Positions 8,757 through 17,000 of a stretch of 32,868 nt of DNA are shown here, piece by piece. The notes below the pieces were generated by a model, which was not told where the DNA came from, did no database searches, and saw only the letters and a list, made by a program, of their open reading frames with translations. This stretch comes from CAZXBB01 sp964638815. GTDB taxonomy: Bacteria > Planctomycetota > Phycisphaerae > Phycisphaerales > SM1A02. Made by a program: the position numbers and the translations under genes. Each line of letters starts with the position of its first letter. Positions within the stretch are counted from its first letter, which is position 1. The DNA lies in the NCBI GenBank assembly GCA_964638815.1, contig CAZXBB010000454.1, forward strand, positions 1 through 32,868. The letters run 5' to 3'.

Positions 8757-10654
8757 GGGCTAATGAACTTCCTCCACCACAGGGCGAAGTTTAGCAGATA
8801 CCAGACCTGCTCGCCGCGGCCCGGCGTGTCGAGGAGACGCCGGACCGCGGCGCCGTCGAGGAGATCCGTGCCGGCGCAGAACGCCTCAAGCTCGCGCCGG
8901 GCTTCGTCGCCGAGCCGGCGCAGGAACCAGTCGTGAATCGGAACACCGAAACCCTGCTTGGGCCGGTCGATGATCGCGTCGGGAATGAGCCCGCGCACCG
9001 ACTTCTTCACGATGTACTTGAGCGTGCCGTTGCGGGTCTTGACGGCGTCCGGCATGCGCAGCGCGAGCGTCACCACCTCCTGGTCGAGGAACGGCACGCG
9101 GCCCTCGAGGCTCACGCCCATGCTCATCTTGTCCACGCGCATCAGCAAGAGCTCGGGCAGACGCAGGTTGAGGTCGAGATACGTCATCCAGCTCAGCGGG
9201 TCACGCGACCAGGCATTCGCGCGGTAGCGGGCGTGGATCGGCGCGATCGCGTCCCACGATGTGAGACCGTCGAGGGCGCGGCGCAGACGCGGCGCGAGCA
9301 GCGCCTGCTTCTGCGCCTCGGTGAACGCCTCGGCCCCGCCCCAGAAGATCGGCTGGCCGTTGCGGGCGCGCCGCAGCCACTCGGCCCTGAACCCCGACTG
9401 CCTCCCGGCGCCGCGCAGCGCGACACGCGCCGCCCACTGCGCGAGGCCCGTCCCCGGCGTGTCGGCGAGCATCTGGAGTCGGCGCATCGTCTTCCACGCC
9501 GGATAGCCCCAGAACAGCTCGTCCGCCCCCTCCCCCACCTGGCACACCGTGACGCCGTGCTCGCGGGCGAGCTTCGAGACGTAGTAGACCGGCACGCACA
9601 CGGGGTCGGCGATCGGCTCGTCCTGGAGCCAGATCATCTTCGGGAGGAAGTCGAGCAGGTCGTCTTCCTTCAGCCGCAGCTCGTGGTGATCGGCGCCGAC
9701 GTGCGCCGCCATCCGGCGCGCGAACGGAAGTTCGTCCGCGTAGCCCGTGTCGTCGCCGTACCCGATCGAGAACGTGCGAACGCCGCCCCCGCCGCATTCG
9801 GCGAAGAGCGCCGCGTTCGTGCTCGAGTCGATCCCCCCCGAGAGGAATATGCCCACCGGCACGTCGCTGCGCGCCCGCAGCCGCACGGCGTCGCGCAGCT
9901 CGCGCATGAGCGCTGCGCCCAGCGCGTCCTCGTCGTCCGCGAGCGGACCGCGCCGGCCGGCCGCCTCGATCGCGTCCCAGTAGCGGTGCTCCGCCACGCG
10001 GCCGTCTACGTCGATCCGCAGCCAGGTTCCGGCCGGCAGCTTGCAGATGCCGGCGAAGAGCGTGCGCGGCGCCGGCGCCGCGAGGAACGAGAGGTAGTGG
10101 TGAAACGCCTCCTCGTCGACGGCCCGCGGCTGCCTCGGATCCTCGAGCAGCGCCTTGATCTCCGAGGCGAACACGAGCCGGTCGTCGTGCTTCGCGTAGT
10201 ACAACGGCTTCACGCCCAGCCGGTCGCGGACGAGCCAGAGCCGTCGCTCGCGCGCGTCCCACAGCGAGATGGCGAACATGCCGCGGAACCGCTCGAGGCA
10301 GCCGATTCCCCACTGCTCGTACGCGTGGACGATGACCTCGGTGTCGGAGTGATCCGTCCGCCACGCATGCCCGCCGATCGCCTCGAGCTCGCGCCGGATC
10401 TCGACGTGGTTGTAGATCTCTCCGTTGAAGCTGACGCGCACCGTTCCGTCCTCGTTCGCCATCGGCTGCGCCGCGGTCTCGGAGAGGTCGATGATCTTCA
10501 GGCGGCGGTGCCCAAGCCCGATGCGCCCGTCGGGGGCGACCCAGCTCTGCGCGCCGTCGGGTCCGCGGTGCGCGATGACGTCGCGCATGCGATCGAGAAG
10601 GTCGCGGTCGATCCGCTCTTCGGTGAAATTCAGGATGCCGACGATGCCGCACAT
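8753..10654 (-). CDS. asnB: Asparagine synthase (glutamine-hydrolysing)-family amidotransferase
   Basis: The protein has 633 residues. MCGIVGI at the N-terminus supplies the class II glutaminase nucleophile Cys2. Glutaminase motifs follow (HRRLKIIDL, SFNGEIYNH, RDRLGVKPLYY). The synthetase half has the ATP-pyrophosphatase loop SGGIDSS near 271, GEGADELFWGY, EGRVPFLD, and KQGFGVPI near the end. It releases ammonia from glutamine and transfers it to an ATP-activated carboxylate. E. coli AsnB is about 554 residues; the longer form is common in polysaccharide and exosortase-associated loci. Relatives such as WbpS are tied to amidated uronic acids in O-antigens, so the substrate here may be a sugar carboxylate rather than aspartate (inference from context). 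It overlaps the downstream glycosyltransferase gene by 4 bases. No strong ribosome-binding site precedes the ATG. The symbol is by family only. Confidence 0.92.
   Translation of the reverse strand: MCGIVGILNFTEERIDRDLLDRMRDVIAHRGPDGAQSWVAPDGRIGLGHRRLKIIDLSETAAQPMANEDGTVRVSFNGEIYNHVEIRRELEAIGGHAWRTDHSDTEVIVHAYEQWGIGCLERFRGMFAISLWDARERRLWLVRDRLGVKPLYYAKHDDRLVFASEIKALLEDPRQPRAVDEEAFHHYLSFLAAPAPRTLFAGICKLPAGTWLRIDVDGRVAEHRYWDAIEAAGRRGPLADDEDALGAALMRELRDAVRLRARSDVPVGIFLSGGIDSSTNAALFAECGGGGVRTFSIGYGDDTGYADELPFARRMAAHVGADHHELRLKEDDLLDFLPKMIWLQDEPIADPVCVPVYYVSKLAREHGVTVCQVGEGADELFWGYPAWKTMRRLQMLADTPGTGLAQWAARVALRGAGRQSGFRAEWLRRARNGQPIFWGGAEAFTEAQKQALLAPRLRRALDGLTSWDAIAPIHARYRANAWSRDPLSWMTYLDLNLRLPELLLMRVDKMSMGVSLEGRVPFLDQEVVTLALRMPDAVKTRNGTLKYIVKKSVRGLIPDAIIDRPKQGFGVPIHDWFLRRLGDEARRELEAFCAGTDLLDGAAVRRLLDTPGRGEQVWYLLNFALWWRKFISP
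8768..8775 (-). promoter_or_regulatory. Ribosome-binding site of the GT4 gene at 7146-8756
   Basis: GGAGGAAG on the minus strand ends 11 bases before the GTG at 8756, near-perfect complementarity to the 16S tail. It lies in the last codons of the amidotransferase gene, so initiation is likely coupled to termination there. Confidence 0.7.
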
Positions 10655-10787
10655 CTGTCGCCGTTTCGGGTTTGAGCATGCACGGCCGCGGAGGGCCCCG
10701 AACGAAGGCTATGTCGGGCGACGGTGGCGCCGCGGGCGGGATCCACCCGGGGCTCCTCCCCGGCGACCCCACCTGGCGGGCGGCGGT
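10655..10787. other. 133-bp spacer between oxidoreductase and amidotransferase genes, with a small hairpin
   Basis: This is the only sizeable gap inside the minus-strand operon. It holds a perfect 6-bp GC stem (CCGGGG at 10747-10752, CCCCGG at 10758-10763, 5-base loop) with no U-tract on either side. It could act as an mRNA-processing or pausing element. I see no convincing -35/-10 pair for a separate promoter of the amidotransferase gene. Confidence 0.3.
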
Positions 10788-12956
10788 TCAAGCCGGGTGA
10801 CCCTGGGCGTCGATCTGCCGCTGAACCTCGAACGCGATCCGCATCGCCTGCGTTTGCTGCCACAGCGGGATCGGCCACGCGCCGCCGGCGCGGATCGCCC
10901 GCGCGAAGGCGATCAGCTCCTCGCGCTGCCCCTTGTCCTGGGTCCGTGTCCGCAGCGGCTTCATCGCCGCGCCGTGGACGCGCAGCGACGTGTAGTTGTC
11001 GAGCTCGATCACCGTGCCGTCGACGAAGATCTCGAGCCGCTCCTTCGGGTACGACGTCGCGCCGAGCGCCGTGTAGAGCAGCGTCGCGACGGAGCCGTCG
11101 TCGAACGTGACGGTCGCGGTGAAGTTGTCGTCGCGGCGGTCGTGGCCGCGGGCCGGTCCGGCGCCGAGTGAGATCGCGTGCGCGCTCACCGACGCCGTTC
11201 GGCCGCCGGTGAGGAACGTGAACAGGTCGTAGACGTGGCACGCCTCGCCGATGTTCCGCCCGCCGCCTTCGGGGCCGTGCACCCAGTGGTCGGCCGGCAG
11301 GTGGCCCGCGTTCATGCGGCAGGTGAGCATCATCGGTCCGTGGCGACCGGCGACGAGCGAGCGGATGCGGTCCGCGTAGATCGAGAAACGACGGTTGAAG
11401 CCCGTGAGCAGAAGCGGGCCGTCCCCGGCGGGCGGGCAGGCCGCCTCGATCGACGCCAGCTCGGCCTCGTTCAGCGCGAGCGGCTTCTCGACGAGCACGT
11501 GCTTGCCCGCCGCGAGCGCGGCGCACGTCATCTGCGCGTGGAGGTCGTGACGCGTCGCGATGAGCACCGCGTCCACCTGCCCGTCGCCGATCACCTCGCG
11601 CCAGTCGGAGGTGGCGTACGCCGCGCCGAACCGCGTGCTCACGGCGCTCGCGTTGTGCCCCGTGCGGCTCGCGACGGCGCGGAGGTCGTACTCCGCCGTG
11701 AGCGCCGCGATGTTCGGCAGGTGCATGTCGCACGCGAAGGCGCCGGCGCCGATGAGGCCGAGGCGGACGCGACCGGGGCCCTTCGCCGCGATCGCGCGGG
11801 GGTTGGCGACGACGCGGGCGGGCGGGCCGACGTGCCGCTCGGGGTAGCGGAGCAGGACCACGAGCGGCGCCGCGGCGCCGCCGGACTCGAGCGCGCGGTA
11901 GGCGTCCGGCGCGCGGTCGATCGGGGACGTCTCCGCGACGAGCGGCGTTACGCGCACGCGTCCCTCCGCGAGGAGCCGCAGGTACTCCTCCATGTTGCGG
12001 TTCTCGGTCCACCGCACGTACGGCAGCGGGTACTCGAGACCCTGCTCCTCGTACGCCTTGTCGTAACGTCCTGGTCCGTACGAGCAGGAGACGAGGAAGT
12101 CGAGCTCCTTCCGGTAGATGTCGGCGCGGTCGAGCGCGAGCCCGACATCGCCGACGAGCACGACGCGGCCCTTGCGCCGGCACATCCGGAACGCCGTCGC
12201 CACGACGTCGTTCGACGGCGTCGCGGCAGTGATGATGACGCCGTCCGCGCCGACTCCGCCCGTGAGGCGGATCGCGTGCTCGACGTCGTCTCGCTCGCCG
12301 CTGCGCAGACCGCAGTCGGTCCCGAGACGCTCCGCGAGCGCGACGCGCTCGGGGTTCAGGTCGGCGCCGATGACGCGGCACCCGTTCGCCCTGAGCATCT
12401 GCGCGGTGAGCTGCCCCAGGAGCCCGAGACCGATCACGACGAACGTCTCGCCGAGCGTCGGGTTCGCGCGGCGCACGCCCTGGAGCGCGATCGCCCCGAG
12501 CGTCACCGTGCTGGCCGCCGCGAAATCGAGCCCTTCCGGCACGGGGACCACGAGGTTGCGCGGCACGCGGATGTACTGGGCGTGGTGCGCGCACTGCGCG
12601 CCGGCGCAGGCCACGCGTTGCCCGGTCTCGAGATCGTCCACGCCGGGTCCGACCTCGATGATCGTGCCGGCGGCGGAGTACCCGGTCGGCGCGCCGGCGG
12701 AAAGCCGGCCCTCGACGGTGCTCCTCGCCCGCGTCACCCCCTGCGTCGCGACCATCCGGGCGACCTTGACGAGCTTCTCCGGCTGGCGGATCGCCCGCTC
12801 GAGCAGCGGCATCCCGCTCTCCTGGAGCCCGCTCAGCTCGGTGCCGCTCGAGATGCACGAATGGTCGACGGCCACGAGGACCGTCCCGCGCTCGACGACC
12901 GGCGCGGGGACCTCCTCCACGCACGCCTCGCCGCGCCGGATGAGGACCTGTTTCAC
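10788..12956 (-). CDS. Bi-domain oxidoreductase (MDR dehydrogenase plus Gfo/Idh/MocA)
   Basis: This 722-residue protein fuses two nucleotide-dependent redox modules. Residues about 1-350 are an MDR (alcohol dehydrogenase-like) domain: GYSAAGTIIEVGPGV, then the Rossmann loop VVIGLGLLGQ near 172-180. The four-Cys structural zinc lobe is absent. Residues about 390-720 are Gfo/Idh/MocA-like, with LGLIGAGAFACDMHLPNI near 398 and VEKPLALNEAEL near 487, the EKP motif carrying the usual catalytic-region Lys. Such fused proteins recur in capsule and exopolysaccharide loci, where a sugar oxidation or oxidation-reduction step is suspected; the substrate is unknown. The GTG at 12956 gives the start VKQVLIRRG, preceded by an AAGG site. 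It would be the first gene of the minus-strand operon, with its start only 21 bases from an ATG of the divergent plus-strand frame. Confidence 0.88.
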   Translation of the reverse strand: MKQVLIRRGEACVEEVPAPVVERGTVLVAVDHSCISSGTELSGLQESGMPLLERAIRQPEKLVKVARMVATQGVTRARSTVEGRLSAGAPTGYSAAGTIIEVGPGVDDLETGQRVACAGAQCAHHAQYIRVPRNLVVPVPEGLDFAAASTVTLGAIALQGVRRANPTLGETFVVIGLGLLGQLTAQMLRANGCRVIGADLNPERVALAERLGTDCGLRSGERDDVEHAIRLTGGVGADGVIITAATPSNDVVATAFRMCRRKGRVVLVGDVGLALDRADIYRKELDFLVSCSYGPGRYDKAYEEQGLEYPLPYVRWTENRNMEEYLRLLAEGRVRVTPLVAETSPIDRAPDAYRALESGGAAAPLVVLLRYPERHVGPPARVVANPRAIAAKGPGRVRLGLIGAGAFACDMHLPNIAALTAEYDLRAVASRTGHNASAVSTRFGAAYATSDWREVIGDGQVDAVLIATRHDLHAQMTCAALAAGKHVLVEKPLALNEAELASIEAACPPAGDGPLLLTGFNRRFSIYADRIRSLVAGRHGPMMLTCRMNAGHLPADHWVHGPEGGGRNIGEACHVYDLFTFLTGGRTASVSAHAISLGAGPARGHDRRDDNFTATVTFDDGSVATLLYTALGATSYPKERLEIFVDGTVIELDNYTSLRVHGAAMKPLRTRTQDKGQREELIAFARAIRAGGAWPIPLWQQTQAMRIAFEVQRQIDAQGHPA

Positions 12957-13028
12957 GGTCTTTGCCTTCGGGTGGCCATGATGGACGAAGATACCGCAAT
13001 CGCGGGCCTGATGCCCGGTGGTGGGCAC
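12957..13028. promoter_or_regulatory. Very short divergent intergenic region
   Basis: Between the minus-strand start at 12956 and the plus-strand start preferred here (13029) lie only 72 bases, or 21 if ATG 12978 is used. Two divergent operons must therefore start in this interval or from promoters inside each other's coding regions. I see no clear -35/-10 hexamers. Confidence 0.3.
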
Positions 13029-14090
13029 GTGACTGCACTCCCGATCTACATCAACGGCCGCTTCCTCACGCAGCGCACGACCGGCGTGCAGCGGGTCGCC
13101 CGCGAGGTCGTCACGCGGCTTGACGCGTGCGCGGCGGACGACGACGCCGGGCGGATCTGGACGCTGCTGACGCCGCCCGACGCGACCGGCGACCTCGCGC
13201 TCGCGGCGATGACCCGGCGAACCGCCGGCAGGCGTCGCGGGCAGGCGTGGGAGCAGTGGAGCCTGCTGCGGGCGTCGCGCAACGGCGTGCTCCTGAGCCT
13301 GGGCAACACGGGGCCGCTCGGCCATCCGCGTCAGGTCGTGATGATCCACGACGCGGCGGCGTTCGCCGTGCCGGACTCGTACACGCGCGCGTTCGCGGCC
13401 TGGTATCGGTACGCGATCCGCCGTCTCGGCCGGACCAGCGCGGCGGTGGTCACGCCGTCCGCGTTCTCGCGCGACGAGCTCGTGCGGCGCGCCGGCGTTC
13501 CCCTCTCGCGCATCGTCGTCGCCCCGCCCGGCGTCGAGCACGTCCGGGCGACGCCGGCCGACGTTTCGATCCTGGAGCGGCACGACCTCGTCGGGCGCCG
13601 GTACGTCCTCGCCGTCGGCGGCGGCGCGAAGCACAAGAACGTGGACGCCGTGCTCGCGATGGCGGGCGCGCTCGCCGGCCGCGACGTGCGTCTGGCGATC
13701 GTCGGCGGCGGCGACGACCGGGTGTTCAGCGGCCCGGCCGTGGGTCTCGGCTACTGCACGGACGGCCAGCTCCGCGCGCTCTACGAGCACGCGGCGTGCC
13801 TGGCGTTCCCTTCGTTGTACGAGGGCTTCGGCCTGCCGCCGCTCGAGGCGATGGCGTGCGGCTGCCCGGTCGTGATCGCGCGGGCGGCGAGCCTGCCCGA
13901 GGTCGGCGGCGACGCGGCTGCGTACTGCGAGCCGGCGGACACTCCGGGTCTCGAGCGCGAGGTGCTGCGTGTGCTCGACGACGCGGACTACGCCGCCGAC
14001 CTGCGCGACCGCGGGCGCCGGCGGGCGGCGCAGTTCACCTGGGAGCGCACGGCGCAGATCATCCGCGCGGCGGTGCTCGGCGTGAGCTGA
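13029..14090 (+). CDS. GT4 glycosyltransferase (WbaZ/mannosyltransferase-like)
   Basis: The protein has about 353 residues. The N-terminus IYINGRFLTQRTTGVQRVAREV is the acceptor-side opening typical of a GT4 subgroup that includes mannosyl- and rhamnosyltransferases. VVTPSAFSRDEL and VAPPGVEHV follow, then AVGGGAKHKNVDAVL, and the donor-binding motif EGFGLPPLE with Glu265 and Glu273 (E-x7-E). The start is uncertain. GTG 13029 puts the conserved IYINGRF near the N-terminus and has GGTGG before it. ATG 13011, 12981 and 12978 are in frame, but their extra codons lack the local G/C third-position bias. It is transcribed alone, away from the oxidoreductase operon, and ends directly against the ABC-secretin gene. 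It probably adds one sugar of the same glycan. Confidence 0.87.
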   Translation: MTALPIYINGRFLTQRTTGVQRVAREVVTRLDACAADDDAGRIWTLLTPPDATGDLALAAMTRRTAGRRRGQAWEQWSLLRASRNGVLLSLGNTGPLGHPRQVVMIHDAAAFAVPDSYTRAFAAWYRYAIRRLGRTSAAVVTPSAFSRDELVRRAGVPLSRIVVAPPGVEHVRATPADVSILERHDLVGRRYVLAVGGGAKHKNVDAVLAMAGALAGRDVRLAIVGGGDDRVFSGPAVGLGYCTDGQLRALYEHAACLAFPSLYEGFGLPPLEAMACGCPVVIARAASLPEVGGDAAAYCEPADTPGLEREVLRVLDDADYAADLRDRGRRRAAQFTWERTAQIIRAAVLGVS

Positions 14091-17000
14091 CTACTTGACG
14101 CCGTCGAGCAGGACGCGCACCGCCGGGTCGCGCAACGCGCGGTCCAGCTCGTTCAGGCGGGTCTCGATGAGGCGGATCGCCGCCGCGTAGTAGTGCTCGG
14201 AATGAAAGAAGATGCGCGCGACGTCGTCGTTGACGAGGTGGATCTGCCGTTCCTCGAGATCCGGCATCAGGAGCATCTTGCCGGTGCTGAAGAAGTCGAG
14301 CCGAAGCTGCCCCTCGCCGCCGTTCGCGTCGATGATCCGCTTGAGCAGGAGCGCCACGCGCAGGCGGTCGAGATCCCGCTGCTGGTGGATCAGGATCGTG
14401 TGCCGCTCGCGTCCGTCGGGGTCGGGCTGGTTGAGCTTCCAGAGCAGGTCGCTCCACGCCTCGCGGTCCGGGCAATCCACGATGGAGAGCTGCGGCACGG
14501 GCTCGCGGGACAGACCGCCGGCGGTCGCCGTGCGGTCCTCCGCCGTGAACGTGATCGCGAGGGCCCGGCCCCTGCCGCCGCCGAAGAACGAGTGCCAGTC
14601 GGAGCCGTCGCCGAGCCGGGCGAGCGCCCGCTCGAGGAACACGACGTCGAAACCGCCGATCTTCTGGCTCTCGAGGAAGATCGTCCGGCCGAGGTCGATC
14701 TGGTCGTCCTTGCCGAGACGCTTGACGACGTCGTAGATCATGCGCGTCACCAGGACATTCTCCCCCGGGACGCTTCCGGCGGCGAACGACGCGAACGGCT
14801 CCCGCTCCTTCAGCCGGAAGTCGCGGATCATGGCTTCTTTCGCGAGCGCCCGGTATTCGGTGAGCCGGTCGTTCGCGGCGAGGAAGCTCAGGTCGAAGAC
14901 GTCCTCCGCGCGGATGCGATACGACTCGCGGAAGAGGTCGTCGCCCACGTTGTCGAAGCGGTCGTCGTCACGCGGGAGCGAGCGCGCGATGATCTGGTCC
15001 TCGGGCAGCACGTAGGGCGTGAGCACGATGATCACCTCGCGCTTGGTCGTCTCCGTGCGCTCCGCGCGGAACGCGGCGCCGAGGATCGGCAGGTCGCCCA
15101 GGAACGGCACCTTGTCGAGCTGCGTCGTGTGCTGGCGGTTGACGAGACCGCCGATGATGAAAGGTGTGTTGTTGCGGATGCGCGCGTACGTCTGCACGCG
15201 GCGCGTGGCGACGGTCGGCGCGCTCGCGAGGAGATCGCCGTTCGCCGCGCGAAGCTCGAGATCGGCGCCGGGCACCGCCGCCGAGACGACGGTGTCGACC
15301 AGCAGGCTGACCTGGCTGCCGTCCTCGTTGATCCGCGGCCGGATGTTGAGCAGGATGCCCGTCGCGAGGTACTCGAAGCTGAACGAGATCTTCGAACCGA
15401 CCGCGGTGCCTTCCTGGCTCGTCGCGATCGGGATGTCCTGGCCCACGCGGATGGTGGACTGCCGGTTGTTGATCGTGAGCACGCTGGGGCGCGAGAGGAT
15501 CTCCGCCTTGCCGTCGCGGATGAGCGTCCGGATGCGGATCGACCAGTCGAACATGAACTGCCCGGAGAAGATGCCCGGGAAGTCGTCGAGGTTGAAGCTG
15601 TCGAACTCGAACGTATCGGTGAGGCCGTCCGCTCTCGGCGAGCCGATGCGCCAGAAGAGGGGCGGCGAGTTCAGCTCCCACTCGACGCCGAGATCGCGCA
15701 GGCCGTCCTCGCTGATCTCGAGCACCATGCCCTCGACGAAGATCTGCCGCGCCGGGCGGTCGACGAACTCGTCGAGCAGCCGGCGCACGCGGCTGAACTG
15801 CTCGGGGTGCGCCGGGTGATACATGACGAGAATCTGGGTCATCGGGGCCGAGACGGTGTTGGGCTTCAGCGGCGAGGCGAGGCTCGGTGTCAGCGACACG
15901 CCGAACCGGCCCTGGCTGGTCCCGCCTTCGCCGATGAGCCCGGTGTATTCCGGGTCCGGGTCGGGCATCAGCACGACGTACGGCAGCTTCCTGAAGTCGA
16001 TCTGCTCGGGCACCGCTCCGGGGTCGTCGATCGTGGTCTCGCCGAGACCGTCGAGCAGCTTGAGCGCACCCGGCGCGTCGATGTAGCTGAGCTGGATGAT
16101 CTTCGACTCGAGTTCCTGCACGGTGAGCTCGCTGCGCATCGCCTCGAGCGACGCGATCATCTCCCCGACGGCGGCGGGGAGCGGCTCGAGGTCGGGGTTC
16201 GGTGCGAGCGGCTGCCCCTCCTCGATGGTCGCGCCGAAGACCCAGAGCTGCGGCGGCTGGGAGATGAAGGGGCGGTGCCCGAAGCGAATGACCCGCGCGC
16301 CGTTCTCGGTCGCGCGGGCGAGCAGCCGGCCGTCGGAGACCCCCGAGGGGAGCGACGGCAGCTTCCGGGCAAGGACCTCGCCCACCTCGGCGTAGCCCTC
16401 GGTCGCGTTGAGCTGGAGGGCGATGCGGTCGATCAGCTCGTTGATCTCCGTCGTGCTGAGCTTCGGCAGGCTGACGAGACGCACGGTGTCGGGGGGGAAC
16501 GACGGCGTCCGGGCGAGGTCGCCGGCGAGGCCGAGGGGGACCGCGCCCGCGTGCTCGTCAGCGTCCGCGGCCGCGTGCGCGCCGGCGCCGGCGCCCGTGC
16601 CGGCGTGCGCGCCGGCATCCGCGGGAGCCGCGACGGCGTCGTCCCTGCCCGGACGGATGCCGTCGGGGTCGAGCGTGATCGCGTCGAGCGCCTCGGCGAA
16701 GCGGACGAGCTGCGCCCGGTCCTTTGTCTCCAGCACGACGCCGCTGCTGAGGCGTGGGCTCTCCAGGGTTACGGCGCTCTCGGTGCGCTCTTCGCGGGCG
16801 CAGCCCGCGTCGAGGGCGAGGGCGAGGATCGCGCCGGCGAAGGCGAGCGTCGGCGCAAGGCGTCCGCCCCGCAGGGGGCGGCCGTGCCCGCGCGGCCCGG
16901 CCGGCGCGCCGGGCGCGGGAAGCGGGTCCACCATCAGGGCGCCGACCGTCGGCGACGGCAGCGTCGCCGGACGCTCGCAATGCTCCGGCGGACCGTCGAA

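Noticed and set aside
10747..10763. GC-rich hairpin as a terminator between the oxidoreductase and asnB genes
   Set aside because: There is no U-tract on either strand and the genes look co-transcribed.
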